53,174 nucleotides of DNA from Streptomyces cupreus (GTDB taxonomy: Bacteria; Actinomycetota; Actinomycetes; Streptomycetales; Streptomycetaceae): NCBI RefSeq assembly GCF_014257025.1, contig NZ_JACMSF010000057.1, positions 1 to 53,174 on the forward strand, written 5' to 3'. Shown here one piece after another: positions 28,190-37,167 of the stretch. The notes beneath the pieces are model-generated. The model was not told where the DNA came from. It saw nothing but the letters and a program-made list of their open reading frames with translations, and did not search any database. The position numbers were made by a program, and so were the translations under genes. The first letter of the stretch is position 1. The number at the start of each line of letters is the position of its first letter.

Positions 28190-29893
28190 ATGACCACCCG
28201 CGCCGAGAAGGCACTGGCGGCATCGGCCGCCCGGCACAGCGGCACCCGGTGCGTGGCCCTGTGCCTGGTGAGCACGGCCGCGACCGGGGCCGGTCTGCTG
28301 CTGCCGGCCGTGCTGGGCCGGGCCCTGGACCTGCTGCTGGCCGAGGCCCCGGCGACCCGCTGGGTGCTGTACTGCGCCGGTCTCGTCCTGCTGCTCGCCG
28401 TGCTCGACGCCTGCCAGACCGTCCTGACCGGCACAGTGGACGCCCGCACCGCGGCGTGGCTGCGCGGGCGGCTGACCGAGCACGTCCTGGAGGTCGGCCC
28501 ACGGGCCGCCGCCCGTTTCGGGCCCGGCGACCTCGTCGCCCGGCTCGTCGGCAACGCCGCGCAGGCCGGTACGGCACCGGCCGCCCGCGCCGCGCTGGTC
28601 GCCGCGCTCGCCGGGCCGCTGGGCGGCGTCGTGGCGCTCGCCCTGATCGACCTCTGGCTCGCGCTGGTGTTCCTCGCCGGAGCCCCGGTGCTGACGCTGC
28701 TGCTGCGGACCCTGGCCCGGGACACCTCGACGTGTGTGGCCCGGTACCAGGAGGTGCAGGGGCACATCGCGGCCGCGCTCGCGGAGGCCGTCGGCGGGCA
28801 TCGGACCATCGCGGCGGCCCGTGCGGCGGACCGGGAGACCGCGCGGATCCTCGGGCCGCTGCCCGAACTGTCCCGGGCGGGCCACCGCATGTGGCAGGTG
28901 CAGGGGCGCGCGGCCGGCCAGGCCGTCGCCGTGGCGCCCCTGCTCCAGTTCGCGGTCGTGGCCGTGGCGGGGGTGCTGCTCGCCCGGCACCGGCTGTCGG
29001 TGGGCGAGGTGCTCGCCGCCTGGCGGTACGCGGTGCTCGCGGTCGGCGTCGGCGTGCTGGTCGGACAGCTTGCCGGGCTCGCCCAGGCCCGGGCGGCGGC
29101 CGACCGGCTCGGCGAGGTGCTGGCGGAGCCCGCCCCCGCCTACGGCCCGCGCGAGTTGCCGCCCGGTCCGGGCCGCCTTGAGCTGCGCGGCATCACCGCC
29201 CGGCGCGGGGGGCGGACCGTGCTCGACGGGGTCGACCTCGTCGTACCGGGCGGAACGACGCTTGCCGTGGTCGGCCGGTCCGGTGCGGGCAAGTCACTGC
29301 TCGCCGCGGTCGCCGGGCGGCTGGCCGACCCGGACGACGGAGAGGTCCTGCTCGACGGAGTGCCGCTGCGCGAACTCACCCACGACGCGCTGCGCCGCGC
29401 CGTCGGCCACGCCTTCGAACGCCCCGCCCTGATCGGCGCCACCATCGAGGCCGCCATCGGCCTCGGACCGGCCGCCCCCTGCCCCGCCCGCATCCGGCAG
29501 GCCGCCCGGACAGCCCGCGCTGACGACTTCGTACGCCTGCTGCCCGACGGCTACGCCACCGCCGTCGCCGACGCACCGCGCTCCGGCGGAGAGTCCCAAC
29601 GACTCGGCCTGGCCCGGGCGTTCGCCCACGGCGGCCGACTGCTGATCCTTGACGACGCCCTCTCCAGCCTCGACACCGTCACCGAGGCGCACATCACCGG
29701 GGCGCTGCTGGGTGGCGGCCCCGGAACCACCCGGCTCCTGATGGCCCACCGCGCGATGACGGCGGCCCGCGCGGACGCCGTGGCCTGGCTGGACGAGGGG
29801 CGCATCCGGGCGGTCGGGACGCACGAGGAGCTGTGGCGGGACGCCGGCTACCGGGCGGTCTTCGGGGAGCCGGGCGCGAAGGAGACGCCGTGA
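28190..29893 (+). CDS. ramA: ABC exporter subunit RamA
   Basis: 567 residues, fused membrane plus ATPase half-transporter. About six membrane helices lie in residues 20-300. The ATPase has Walker A GRSGAGKS, a signature of SGGES and Walker B LLILDDALSSLD. The residue after the Walker B aspartate is Asp instead of the catalytic Glu, so this half-site is probably weak. It should pair with RamB to export the SapB precursor or product. The stop overlaps the ramB GTG (GTGA). Confidence 0.9.
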   Translation: MTTRAEKALAASAARHSGTRCVALCLVSTAATGAGLLLPAVLGRALDLLLAEAPATRWVLYCAGLVLLLAVLDACQTVLTGTVDARTAAWLRGRLTEHVLEVGPRAAARFGPGDLVARLVGNAAQAGTAPAARAALVAALAGPLGGVVALALIDLWLALVFLAGAPVLTLLLRTLARDTSTCVARYQEVQGHIAAALAEAVGGHRTIAAARAADRETARILGPLPELSRAGHRMWQVQGRAAGQAVAVAPLLQFAVVAVAGVLLARHRLSVGEVLAAWRYAVLAVGVGVLVGQLAGLAQARAAADRLGEVLAEPAPAYGPRELPPGPGRLELRGITARRGGRTVLDGVDLVVPGGTTLAVVGRSGAGKSLLAAVAGRLADPDDGEVLLDGVPLRELTHDALRRAVGHAFERPALIGATIEAAIGLGPAAPCPARIRQAARTARADDFVRLLPDGYATAVADAPRSGGESQRLGLARAFAHGGRLLILDDALSSLDTVTEAHITGALLGGGPGTTRLLMAHRAMTAARADAVAWLDEGRIRAVGTHEELWRDAGYRAVFGEPGAKETP

Positions 29894-31755
29894 CAGAGGT
29901 GGGGATCCAGCGGCTCGGTCTGCGCTTCCTGCGAGCCCGGTGGCGGGTGCTGGTGCGACTCGCCTGCTGGTCGGTGCTGGAGACGGGGCAGACCTTCCTC
30001 ACCGGGTACGCGCCCGCCCGCGCCCTGGACGAGGGGTTCCTGGCCGGACGGCCGGCCACCGGGCTCTGCTGGCTCGGGATCGCCGGGCTCGGGGTGGTCG
30101 TCGGCGCCTACGGCACCGCCCGGGTGTACGCGGCGGTGGCCGCGCTGGTGGAACCGCTGCGGGACCGGCTCGTCGCCCGGGTCGTGGCGCGCGGGGTGCG
30201 GGAGGGCGACGGCGGGGCGCTGTCCGGGCTCACCCAGCAGGTGGAGATCGCCCGGGACACGTTCGCCGGTCTGGTGATGATGTCGCGGTCCTTCCTGTTC
30301 ACCTCCGTCGGCGCGCTCGTCGGACTGCTCTCGCTCGACCCGCTGCTCCTGCTGGTCGTGGCGCCTCCCCTGATCGCAGGGCTGGGCCTGTTCGCGGCGA
30401 GCCTGCGGCTCCTGGCCCGCCGCCAGGAGGCGTTCCTCCGCGCCGACGAGGCACTGGCCGCCGATCTCGGCACCGTCTGTCCGGGGCTGCGGGACATCAC
30501 CGCGACCGGCGCGGAACAGCAGATCGCCGCCGCGACCGGGGCCCGGATCGACGCCGAACTGCGGGCCGCGCGTTCCCTGGCCCGCTGGGGCGTCCTGCGG
30601 GTCGCCGCCCTCGCGATCGGCGGCCAGCTGCCGATCGTGCTGCTGCTCGCCACCGCGCCCTGGCTCCTCGCCCACGGCGTCACCACCGGTGCCCTGGTCG
30701 GCGCGCTCGCCTACGTCACCCAGTCCCTGCTCCCCGCCCTGCGCAACCTGGTCCACGGCCTCGGCACCGGCGGCTCACGCCTGGCGGTGGTGCTACGGCG
30801 ACTACTGCGGGACGGCTCAGGGCAACAGGACCATGGCACAGACGAACGGGACCGCCCTCCCTCCCCCGCACCAGCCCCGGCGCTCTCCCTCTCCCGTGTC
30901 ACCTTCGCCTACGGCCCGCACAGCGCCCCCGTCATCGAGGATCTCGACCTCAGCCTCCAGACCGGCGCCCATCTGGCCGTCGTAGGACCGAGCGGCATCG
31001 GGAAGTCCACGCTCACCGCCCTGGTCGCCGGACTGCTGGAGCCGCGCCACGGGACGATCAGGGTGTACGGGCGGCCCGCGAACGGGCCGGACCGCGCCGG
31101 GCTGCGCGTGCTCATCCCCCAGGAGGCGTACGTCGTCACCGGCACCCTCGCCGAGAACCTCGGTCTGCTCCGGCCGGACCCGGTGCCCGAGGCGGAGCTG
31201 CTCGCCGCGGCGGAGGCGGTGGGGCTGACCCCGCTGCTGGAAGCGCTCGGCGGACCCTCGGCGCGGGTGGATCCGACAGCCTTGTCGGCGGGCGAACGGC
31301 AACTGGTCGCGCTGACCCGGGCGTTTCTGTCCTCGGCGCCCCTCGCGCTGCTCGACGAGGCGACCTGTCATCTGGATGCGACGGCGGAGGCACGGGCCGA
31401 GCGGGCCTTCGCGGCCCGTCCTGGCGGCACGCTGGTGGTCGTCGCGCACCGCATCAGCTCGGCTCGCCGGGCCGACCGGGTCCTTGTCCTGGACTGCCGG
31501 CACACGGCGTACGGAACCCACGAGGAGCTGCTCGACCGCTCGGCGCCCTACCGGGACCTCGTCGGCGACTGGACCCCCGTACCCGGCGGGCGGTCAGAGC
31601 CAGCCCTCGCCCTGCGAGATACGGATGGCCTCGATGCGGTTGCGGGCCCCGGTCTTACGGGTGATGGCCGCCATGTAGTTGCGCACGGTCCCGCTGGACA
31701 GGTGCAGGCTCCCGGCGATCTCCGCGATCGAGGCGCCCTCGGCGGCGAGGGATAA
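29890..31755 (+). CDS. ramB: ABC exporter subunit RamB, with a 3' end overlapping ramR
   Basis: 621 residues from a GTG overlapping ramA. A six-helix membrane domain is followed by an ATPase with Walker A GPSGIGKS, signature LSAGE and a canonical Walker B LALLDEATCHLD, so RamB carries an intact catalytic Glu. Homologous sequence ends near residue 570 (YRDLVGDWTPVPG). The last 50 or so residues are read antisense through ramR and resemble no domain. Its TAA stop (31753-31755) is the complement of an in-frame TTA codon of ramR. Either the tail is a real extension or a stop codon has been lost. Confidence 0.85.
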   Translation: MTEVGIQRLGLRFLRARWRVLVRLACWSVLETGQTFLTGYAPARALDEGFLAGRPATGLCWLGIAGLGVVVGAYGTARVYAAVAALVEPLRDRLVARVVARGVREGDGGALSGLTQQVEIARDTFAGLVMMSRSFLFTSVGALVGLLSLDPLLLLVVAPPLIAGLGLFAASLRLLARRQEAFLRADEALAADLGTVCPGLRDITATGAEQQIAAATGARIDAELRAARSLARWGVLRVAALAIGGQLPIVLLLATAPWLLAHGVTTGALVGALAYVTQSLLPALRNLVHGLGTGGSRLAVVLRRLLRDGSGQQDHGTDERDRPPSPAPAPALSLSRVTFAYGPHSAPVIEDLDLSLQTGAHLAVVGPSGIGKSTLTALVAGLLEPRHGTIRVYGRPANGPDRAGLRVLIPQEAYVVTGTLAENLGLLRPDPVPEAELLAAAEAVGLTPLLEALGGPSARVDPTALSAGERQLVALTRAFLSSAPLALLDEATCHLDATAEARAERAFAARPGGTLVVVAHRISSARRADRVLVLDCRHTAYGTHEELLDRSAPYRDLVGDWTPVPGGRSEPALALRDTDGLDAVAGPGLTGDGRHVVAHGPAGQVQAPGDLRDRGALGGEG

Positions 31756-32202
31756 CACGCTCAGCTCTCTCCTGGTCAGCGGCATCTGCGCGGCCTTGAG
31801 GAAACCAAAGCCCAGCGAGTCATTGACGAAACGTTCCCCCTGGGCGACCCGCCGAATGCCGTCAACCAGGTTCTCTGGCGAGCCCTCCTTGTCGACATAG
31901 CCGAGCGCCCCGACCTCGACCGCCCGTTTCAGCAGTCCGGGCCGGTTCGCGGTGGCCAGCACCAGCAGCCGCGGCGGTGCCGTCTCCGGGGCACTTGGAC
32001 ACAGCTCGCCGAGCGGCGGGGTGCCGTACGCGTCCGCGCACTCCAGGTCGGCCGCGCAGACGTCCGGACGGACGGATCTCACGCGCGCGGGCGCGCTGCC
32101 CCACGGGCTGTCGAAGACACTGAGGTCGGGTTCCCGGCACAGCCACTCCGCCAGGACCGACCGCACCAGACACGCGTCGTGCACCAGAAGCACCCGGATC
32201 AC
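31594..32202 (-). CDS. ramR: SapB cluster response regulator RamR
   Basis: 202 residues from the GTG at 32202, the length known for RamR; upstream in-frame codons are open but unneeded. The N-terminal receiver-like domain has VHDACLVR (one acidic residue where receivers usually have two), a candidate phospho-acceptor Asp52 and Lys in YVDKEG. The C-terminal LuxR-type helix-turn-helix (about 138-195; LTRRELSVLSLAAEG, HLSSGTVRNYMAAI) ends the protein. RamR is the direct activator of ramC. Codon 150 is TTA, so translation should need the bldA leucyl-tRNA. It is convergent with ramB and overlaps it by 162 bp. Confidence 0.92.
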   Translation of the reverse strand: MIRVLLVHDACLVRSVLAEWLCREPDLSVFDSPWGSAPARVRSVRPDVCAADLECADAYGTPPLGELCPSAPETAPPRLLVLATANRPGLLKRAVEVGALGYVDKEGSPENLVDGIRRVAQGERFVNDSLGFGFLKAAQMPLTRRELSVLSLAAEGASIAEIAGSLHLSSGTVRNYMAAITRKTGARNRIEAIRISQGEGWL

Positions 32203-32525
32203 TGCCGCCCCTTCAGCCCGCGTTCGCCGGTTCTCGGTGTTCTGTGCGTGTCCCATTCTTAGCGGCCCTGACAGCTCCTGGGCGCGAGGAACCGGCCATC
32301 AGGGAGCGCGGGGGCGCACGCACGGCTCCCGCGCACCTCCGCGCGCATCGACTGTGGGGGCATGGGTCCGGGGCAACGGGGTACACGCGCGCCCCACCAT
32401 GGCTGGGGCACCGGTGCCCGTGCCGAGCCGTCGCCGCCGGGCGCTCTCGCCGTGCGCGATGGGCCCCGAAGGGGCAGATTTGTCCTCTGGGGACCGTCGC
32501 CCGGCCGTGCGAGGAGGTGGTCGGC
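32203..32525. other. intergenic region between divergent ramR and the second SpoIIE-type gene
   Basis: 323 bp without a convincing gene. It must hold the promoters of ramR (minus) and of the phosphatase gene (plus). In-frame upstream extensions of both genes exist but lack ribosome-binding sites or family similarity. No clear -35/-10 pair, tandem repeat or long palindrome was seen. Confidence 0.5.
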
Positions 32526-34664
32526 GTGTCCGACGGGGAACCGTCCGCCCAGGCACCGGCCACCGCCAGGACGCGGGTCGGCCGGCCGCTGCTGTCCCTC
32601 GCGCTGGCCTCGATGATGGACGAGGTCCACGCGCACTCCGGCGCGGTCTATCTGCTGGCGAGCCAGGAGCCGGTCCTGGAGATGGCGGTGATGGTGGGAC
32701 TCCCCCGGGCGTTCGCGGCGCCCTGGGAGCGGGTGGGGCTCAGCGCGCCCGTCCCGGTGGCCGACGCGGTGCGCGAAAGGCGGCTGGTGTGGGTCGGCGG
32801 CGAGGAGGAGATGGCCCGCCTGTATCCGCGGATCTCCGTCGTCCTGCCCTACCCCTTCGCGCTCGCGGCGCTGCCGGTGGCCACCGAGTCCACCGCCTAC
32901 GGCGCGGTCTTCGTGACCTGGCCGGGGTCGCACCCGCCCGATCTTTCCGACCGGGAGCGCACCCATCTGACCGCCGCCTGCGGCCGGCTGGCCGCCCGGC
33001 TGGCCCGCGCCCTGGAGGACAGCGTCCCGCTGCTGCCCGAGCCCGACCTGCTCGCCGGCCCCGCCCTGGCCGGCGCCGCCGGCACACTCGGCACGGTCGA
33101 GTCGGCGCGGATGGTGGCACGGCTGCCGTACGGGCTGTGCTCGCTCGATCTGCACGGGCGGATCTCGTTCGCCAACGCGGCGGCGGCCGAGCTGATCGGC
33201 GTGCCGGTGAGTGAGTTGCTCGGCACCCAGCTGTGGGCGTCGGTGCCCTGGCTCAACGACCCGGTCTACGAGGACCGTTACCGGGCCGCGCTGCTCAGCC
33301 AGCAGAGCACCTCCTTCGTGGCGCTGCGTCCGCCGGGCGACTGGCTGTCGTTCCGGCTGTACCCGAGCACCACGGGGCTCAGCTTGCGTATCGCCCGGGC
33401 GCGGGCCGTGGCCGAGATGAACCGGGCGCACCGCCGGGCCGACGACACCCCGTCACGTCTGGTCACCATCTCCCAGGTGCTGGGCCTGGCCGGTGCGCTC
33501 ACCGAGGCGGTGAGCGTGCAGGACGTCGTCCAGCTGGTCGCGGACGAGATCGCCCCGGCCGTGGGCAGCCGGGCCCTGGTGGTGCTCGGCTCCCGGGCGG
33601 GCCGGCTGCATGTGCTGGGCCACCACGGCTATCCGGACCCGCATCTCGTGGAGCGGTTCGACGGGCTGCCGCTGATCGAACGGACCCCGGGCACCCATGC
33701 CCTGACCACCGGGGTGCCCGCGTTCTACGAGGACCGGCAAGAGTTGGAGCGGCTGTATCCGGCCGAGGAGGCCACGCCCGACGGGTTCGCCGCCTGGGCC
33801 TATCTGCCGCTGATCGCCTCCGGCCGCCAGGTGGGCACCCTGGTGCTCGCCTACGCCGAGCGGCACCCCTTCCCCGCCGACGAGCGGGCGGTGCTGACGA
33901 GTCTGGGCGGGCTGATCGCGCAGGCCCTGGAGCGTGCGGTGCTCTACGACGCCAAGCACCAGCTGGCCCACGGCCTCCAGGCGGCCCTGCTGCCGCACTC
34001 GCTGCCGCCGCTGCCCGGCATCGACGCCGCCGCCCGTTATCTGCCGGCCACTCAGGGCATGGACATCGGCGGCGACTTCTACGACCTGGTGCCCGCGCAG
34101 GGGCAGGCGGCGGCGGTGATCGGGGACGTGCAGGGACACAATGTGACGGCGGCCGGTCTGATGGGGCAGATCCGTACGGCCGTACGGGCATACACGACCG
34201 TCGGGCAGCCGCCCGCGGAGGTCATGACCAGCACCAACCGGCTGCTGATCGACCTGGGCGCCGATCTGTTCGCGAGCTGTCTGTATCTGCGTCTTGACCC
34301 TGAGCACGGGCGGGCCGTGATGGCCCGGGCGGGTCATCCGCCGCCGCTGCTGAGACGGCCGGACGGGCGGGTTCGGGTGCTCGATCTGGCCGGGGGTCCG
34401 CTGCTGGGGATCGACGGCTCGGCCGTGTATCAGACGACGGAGGTGGATCTCGCGCCCGGAAGCGTGCTCGTCCTCTACACCGACGGGCTGATCGAGTCGC
34501 CGGGCACCGACATCGAGGACGCGCTGGCCGATCTCGGGCAGGTGCTCGCGGCAATCGGGGACCTGCCGCTGGACGAGCTGGCCGACCGGCTCGTGGAGTC
34601 GCGTGCGATGCCGCGGGGGCGGATCGACGACGTGGCGGTGCTGTTGCTGCGGGCCCGGGGCTGA
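32526..34664 (+). CDS. GAF/PAS sensor with SpoIIE-type PP2C phosphatase
   Basis: 712 residues from a GTG with GAGGAGG about 8 bp upstream. Order: N-terminal GAF (about 20-160), PAS (195-290, LPYGLCSLDLHGRISFANAAAAELIG), a second GAF (about 320-470), and SpoIIE phosphatase (480-712) with GGDFYDLV and VIGDVQGH metal motifs and a C-terminal RIDDVAVLLLRA. No HATPase domain follows, unlike the homologous protein on the other side of the ram cluster. Known role of the class: dephosphorylating anti-anti-sigma factors. Its target is unknown. Confidence 0.9.
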   Translation: MSDGEPSAQAPATARTRVGRPLLSLALASMMDEVHAHSGAVYLLASQEPVLEMAVMVGLPRAFAAPWERVGLSAPVPVADAVRERRLVWVGGEEEMARLYPRISVVLPYPFALAALPVATESTAYGAVFVTWPGSHPPDLSDRERTHLTAACGRLAARLARALEDSVPLLPEPDLLAGPALAGAAGTLGTVESARMVARLPYGLCSLDLHGRISFANAAAAELIGVPVSELLGTQLWASVPWLNDPVYEDRYRAALLSQQSTSFVALRPPGDWLSFRLYPSTTGLSLRIARARAVAEMNRAHRRADDTPSRLVTISQVLGLAGALTEAVSVQDVVQLVADEIAPAVGSRALVVLGSRAGRLHVLGHHGYPDPHLVERFDGLPLIERTPGTHALTTGVPAFYEDRQELERLYPAEEATPDGFAAWAYLPLIASGRQVGTLVLAYAERHPFPADERAVLTSLGGLIAQALERAVLYDAKHQLAHGLQAALLPHSLPPLPGIDAAARYLPATQGMDIGGDFYDLVPAQGQAAAVIGDVQGHNVTAAGLMGQIRTAVRAYTTVGQPPAEVMTSTNRLLIDLGADLFASCLYLRLDPEHGRAVMARAGHPPPLLRRPDGRVRVLDLAGGPLLGIDGSAVYQTTEVDLAPGSVLVLYTDGLIESPGTDIEDALADLGQVLAAIGDLPLDELADRLVESRAMPRGRIDDVAVLLLRARG

Positions 34665-34669
34665 CACGG

Positions 34670-34705
34670 GGGTGGCCGGCCCTCCCGCCGAAGGGCCGGC
34701 CACCC
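34670..34705. terminator. strong bidirectional terminator
   Basis: Perfect 14-bp inverted repeat (GGGTGGCCGGCCCT at 34670-34683, complement at 34692-34705) with an 8-nt loop between the converging phosphatase and protease genes. Confidence 0.85.
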
Positions 34706-34727
34706 GGACCGGTGCGGTGCCTCGGGG

Positions 34728-36056
34728 TCAGTGCGTGTCGGTCAGGCCGGACTCGTCGGCGGCGCCTGCCTCCTCGCCGGGAGCGGCCTCCTCGCCGGCA
34801 CCGGCCTCTTCACCGGCGCCCGCCTCCTCGCCGGCACCGGCTTCCTCGCCTGCGCCCGCCTCCTCGCCGGGAGCGGCCTCTTCACCGGCGCCCGCTTCCT
34901 CGCCCGCACCGGCATCGCCGCCCGCCGCGTCACCCGCGCCGAGGGTCGCGCCGACCGCTTCAAGCGCGGTCGTGACCGGCTGGAAGAAGGTCTCGCCGCC
35001 GACCGTGCAGTCCCCGCTGCCGCCCGAGGTCAGGCCGATCGCGAGACCGTCCTGGGTGAAGAGCGAGCCGCCGCTGTCGCCGGGTTCGGCGCAGACGTCG
35101 GTCTGGATGAGCCCGGTGACGGTCCCCTCGGGGTAGTTGACGGTGGCGTCGAGGCCGAGGACCTGGCCGTCGCTCAGCCCGGTGGTGCTGCCCATCCGGA
35201 AGACCTGCAGGCCGACCTCGGCCTCCGCGGCCTGGCTGATCTGGACGGTCTGGCCGCCGCCGACGTTGACCTCGCTCGGCGCCTCGGTCGCCGGGTCGTC
35301 GTACTTGACCAGCGCGAAGTCGCCCTCGCCGGGGAAGGTGGCGGTGGCCGCGTCGACGGTGGCGATCGGCGCGCCCCCCTCGGTGTCCGACCACTCGGCG
35401 GCGGCGACCCCGCAGTGACCCGCCGTCAGGAAGGCCGGGGTGCCGTCGCCCGCGGTGACGTTGAAGCCGGCGGAGCAGCGGGCACCGCCCGCGAAGATCG
35501 CGTCGCCGCCGGAGAGGAAGGTCTTGAAGGTGCCCTGGGACTTCTTGATGGTCGCCATGCCGGAGCCGAGGCTCTCCACGGTCGACTCCAACTGGTCCCA
35601 CTTGGCGCCGGTGACGGTGCTGTCGGCGGTGACCAGGATCTTGTTCGTCCGGGGGTCCACGGCCCAGGAGGTGCCGGGAATCGTCGCCTCCGCCTTCAAC
35701 GTCCGGGCGCCCGCGTCGAGTTCGGCGAGGCTGTTGTCGACCTCGCGGACGGTCGCGCCCGCCTTCTTCGCCTGGACGATGACGTTGTTGTTGTCGCCGG
35801 GGATGACGTTGACGACCAGTTGCTGGTTGTCGGCGTCGTAGTACGAGCCGGCGAAGGCGTCGCCGAGCAGTCCGGCGAGCTGTGAGGCGAGGTCCGAGGC
35901 GTCCGCCGCCTTCAGGGTCCTGGGCGCCGCGGCGTCGTCCGAGGCGCCGTCCTGGGACGCGTTGGCGTTGGGCAGCAGGATCGCGGCCGCTCCGAGCGCC
36001 GCCACACCGCCCGCCGCTATCGCGGCCTTGCGCTTCGGCATTCGCTTGTGACTCAA
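34728..36056 (-). CDS. streptogrisin-type S1 serine protease with acidic repeat tail
   Basis: 442 residues from a TTG at 36056, chosen because AGGAGG lies 9 bp upstream and streptogrisin precursors start (M)-x-H-x-R-x-PKR; an ATG at 36041 is the alternative. A signal peptide covers about 1-33 and an alpha-lytic-type prodomain about 35-185. The protease has triad His214 (TAGHCG), Asp246 (GDFALV) and Ser328 (GDSGGS), with cysteines for the usual disulfides. The last 55-60 residues are an unusual Gly/Ala/Glu tail of GAGEEA and APGEEA units. It should be secreted and self-processed. Confidence 0.88.
   Translation of the reverse strand: MSHKRMPKRKAAIAAGGVAALGAAAILLPNANASQDGASDDAAAPRTLKAADASDLASQLAGLLGDAFAGSYYDADNQQLVVNVIPGDNNNVIVQAKKAGATVREVDNSLAELDAGARTLKAEATIPGTSWAVDPRTNKILVTADSTVTGAKWDQLESTVESLGSGMATIKKSQGTFKTFLSGGDAIFAGGARCSAGFNVTAGDGTPAFLTAGHCGVAAAEWSDTEGGAPIATVDAATATFPGEGDFALVKYDDPATEAPSEVNVGGGQTVQISQAAEAEVGLQVFRMGSTTGLSDGQVLGLDATVNYPEGTVTGLIQTDVCAEPGDSGGSLFTQDGLAIGLTSGGSGDCTVGGETFFQPVTTALEAVGATLGAGDAAGGDAGAGEEAGAGEEAAPGEEAGAGEEAGAGEEAGAGEEAGAGEEAAPGEEAGAADESGLTDTH
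34746..34916 (-). repeat. coding repeat array in the protease C-terminus
   Basis: In-frame hexapeptide units GAGEEA or APGEEA repeat about eight times (residues 381-437 region). The DNA units are near-identical 18-mers (CTCCTCGCCGGCACCGGC type on the plus strand), so copy number could change by slippage. Confidence 0.75.
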
Positions 36057-36245
36057 CCTTCTCGACCTCCTGGGGGGACGGGGTCCGTGCCGCCTTGTGT
36101 GCGACGGCTGTTCGGGGCGCCTGGATGGCCAGTGGTACGCACGGGTCACTCGGGGCGTTCAATGCCGTTCGCGCGCGCCCCGCTGGAAACACTGATTCGG
36201 CCAAGGGCCGGGTCCCGGCGGCCGGGGCCGGGAACAATCCCCCAT

Positions 36246-36659
36246 ATGACGATGACCACCGCCGAAGCCGACAAGATCCTCGCCGACAACTTCGCCCCTT
36301 GGGTCCTCGAACTGGGGCTCACCGTGGAGGGGTTGGACGACCATCGCGCGATCCTGCGTCTGCCCTGGTCGGACCGGCTGGCCCGGGAGGGCGGAGCGCT
36401 GTCGGGGCAGGCCCTGATGGCGGCGGGCGACACCGCGACGGTGATCGCCGTGTCGGCGGCGCGCGGGGCGTACGGGCCGATGACGACGGTGCAGCAGTCC
36501 ACCTCGTTCCAGCGGGCGGTGTCCGGATCGGATGTCCTGATCGAGGTGGTGGTCACCAAGCTGGGCCGCCGGATGGCGTTCGCCGACATCACGATGACCG
36601 ACGGCGGCTCGGGCGAGATCGCGGCGACAGCGAGCACGGTCTACGCGGTCCTGGGCTGA
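36246..36659 (+). CDS. PaaI/YbgC-type hotdog thioesterase
   Basis: 137 residues from the ATG at 36246. It has the hotdog-fold acyl-CoA thioesterase pattern: REGGALSGQALMAAGDTATVIAV (about 50-72, where a catalytic acid/amide sits in the GALSGQALM helix) and TTVQQSTSFQRAV, ending with a beta strand MAFADITMTD. It hydrolyses acyl- or aryl-CoA thioesters in the cytoplasm. It is divergent from the protease gene. The substrate is unknown. Confidence 0.8.
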   Translation: MTMTTAEADKILADNFAPWVLELGLTVEGLDDHRAILRLPWSDRLAREGGALSGQALMAAGDTATVIAVSAARGAYGPMTTVQQSTSFQRAVSGSDVLIEVVVTKLGRRMAFADITMTDGGSGEIAATASTVYAVLG

Positions 36660-37167
36660 AGCCGGGCCGATTCCAGACGGATTCCGGGCGGATTCCGGGT
36701 GGATTCCGGGCTGACACGTACCGCGTCCGGTCGGCGACGGTCCGTTGCGGCCATGGAGCGGAATCCCGGCTTCAGCGAATCTGCACATCGAATGCCCAAC
36801 CAAGTCACCGGGAACCGGACTCCCACACAACCCGCTACCGCCGGTTACACCATTGGGGCGGGAGTGTCGCATTCGCTTCCCGCCCCGCAAGAGCGCTCAC
36901 GAACCGATGCCGTGACGCATGTGAAGAAGTCGCCGACAAGCCGTGTGCGCGCCCTCACGGTTGACCGTCCCTGAGGTTCAAGTGCCCAGGTGAGGCTGTT
37001 GGTTGATTGGAAGCGCGCACCCGCAGCGTGCTTTGATCCATCGCACCGCGGGGGCCGCGACGGCACCCGGAAACGGGCGCCGGGCGCCCGCGGTCGCGGT
37101 CGCCCATCTGTCCCCAGAGGGGGCCGCTCCCCCCTTGTGAAATAGCCATACGAAGGGAAGTTCCATC
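36660..37167. other. 508-bp gene-free region upstream of the NHLM precursor gene
   Basis: No convincing coding frame. It contains three perfect-length 11-bp tandem repeats (GGATTCCGGGC/T, 36679-36711, with a degenerate unit before them), a small hairpin at 37074-37090 (CGGGCGC / complement, 3-nt loop), a GGGGG/CCCCC pair near 37119-37133, and an AT-richer stretch around 36770-36860. The precursor promoter must lie in the right-hand part. TTGACC at 36961 is a possible -35, without a convincing -10. Confidence 0.5.
36679..36711. repeat. three 11-bp tandem repeats
   Basis: GGATTCCGGG(C/T) repeated at 36679-36689, 36690-36700 and 36701-36711, just after the thioesterase stop. Confidence 0.7.
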
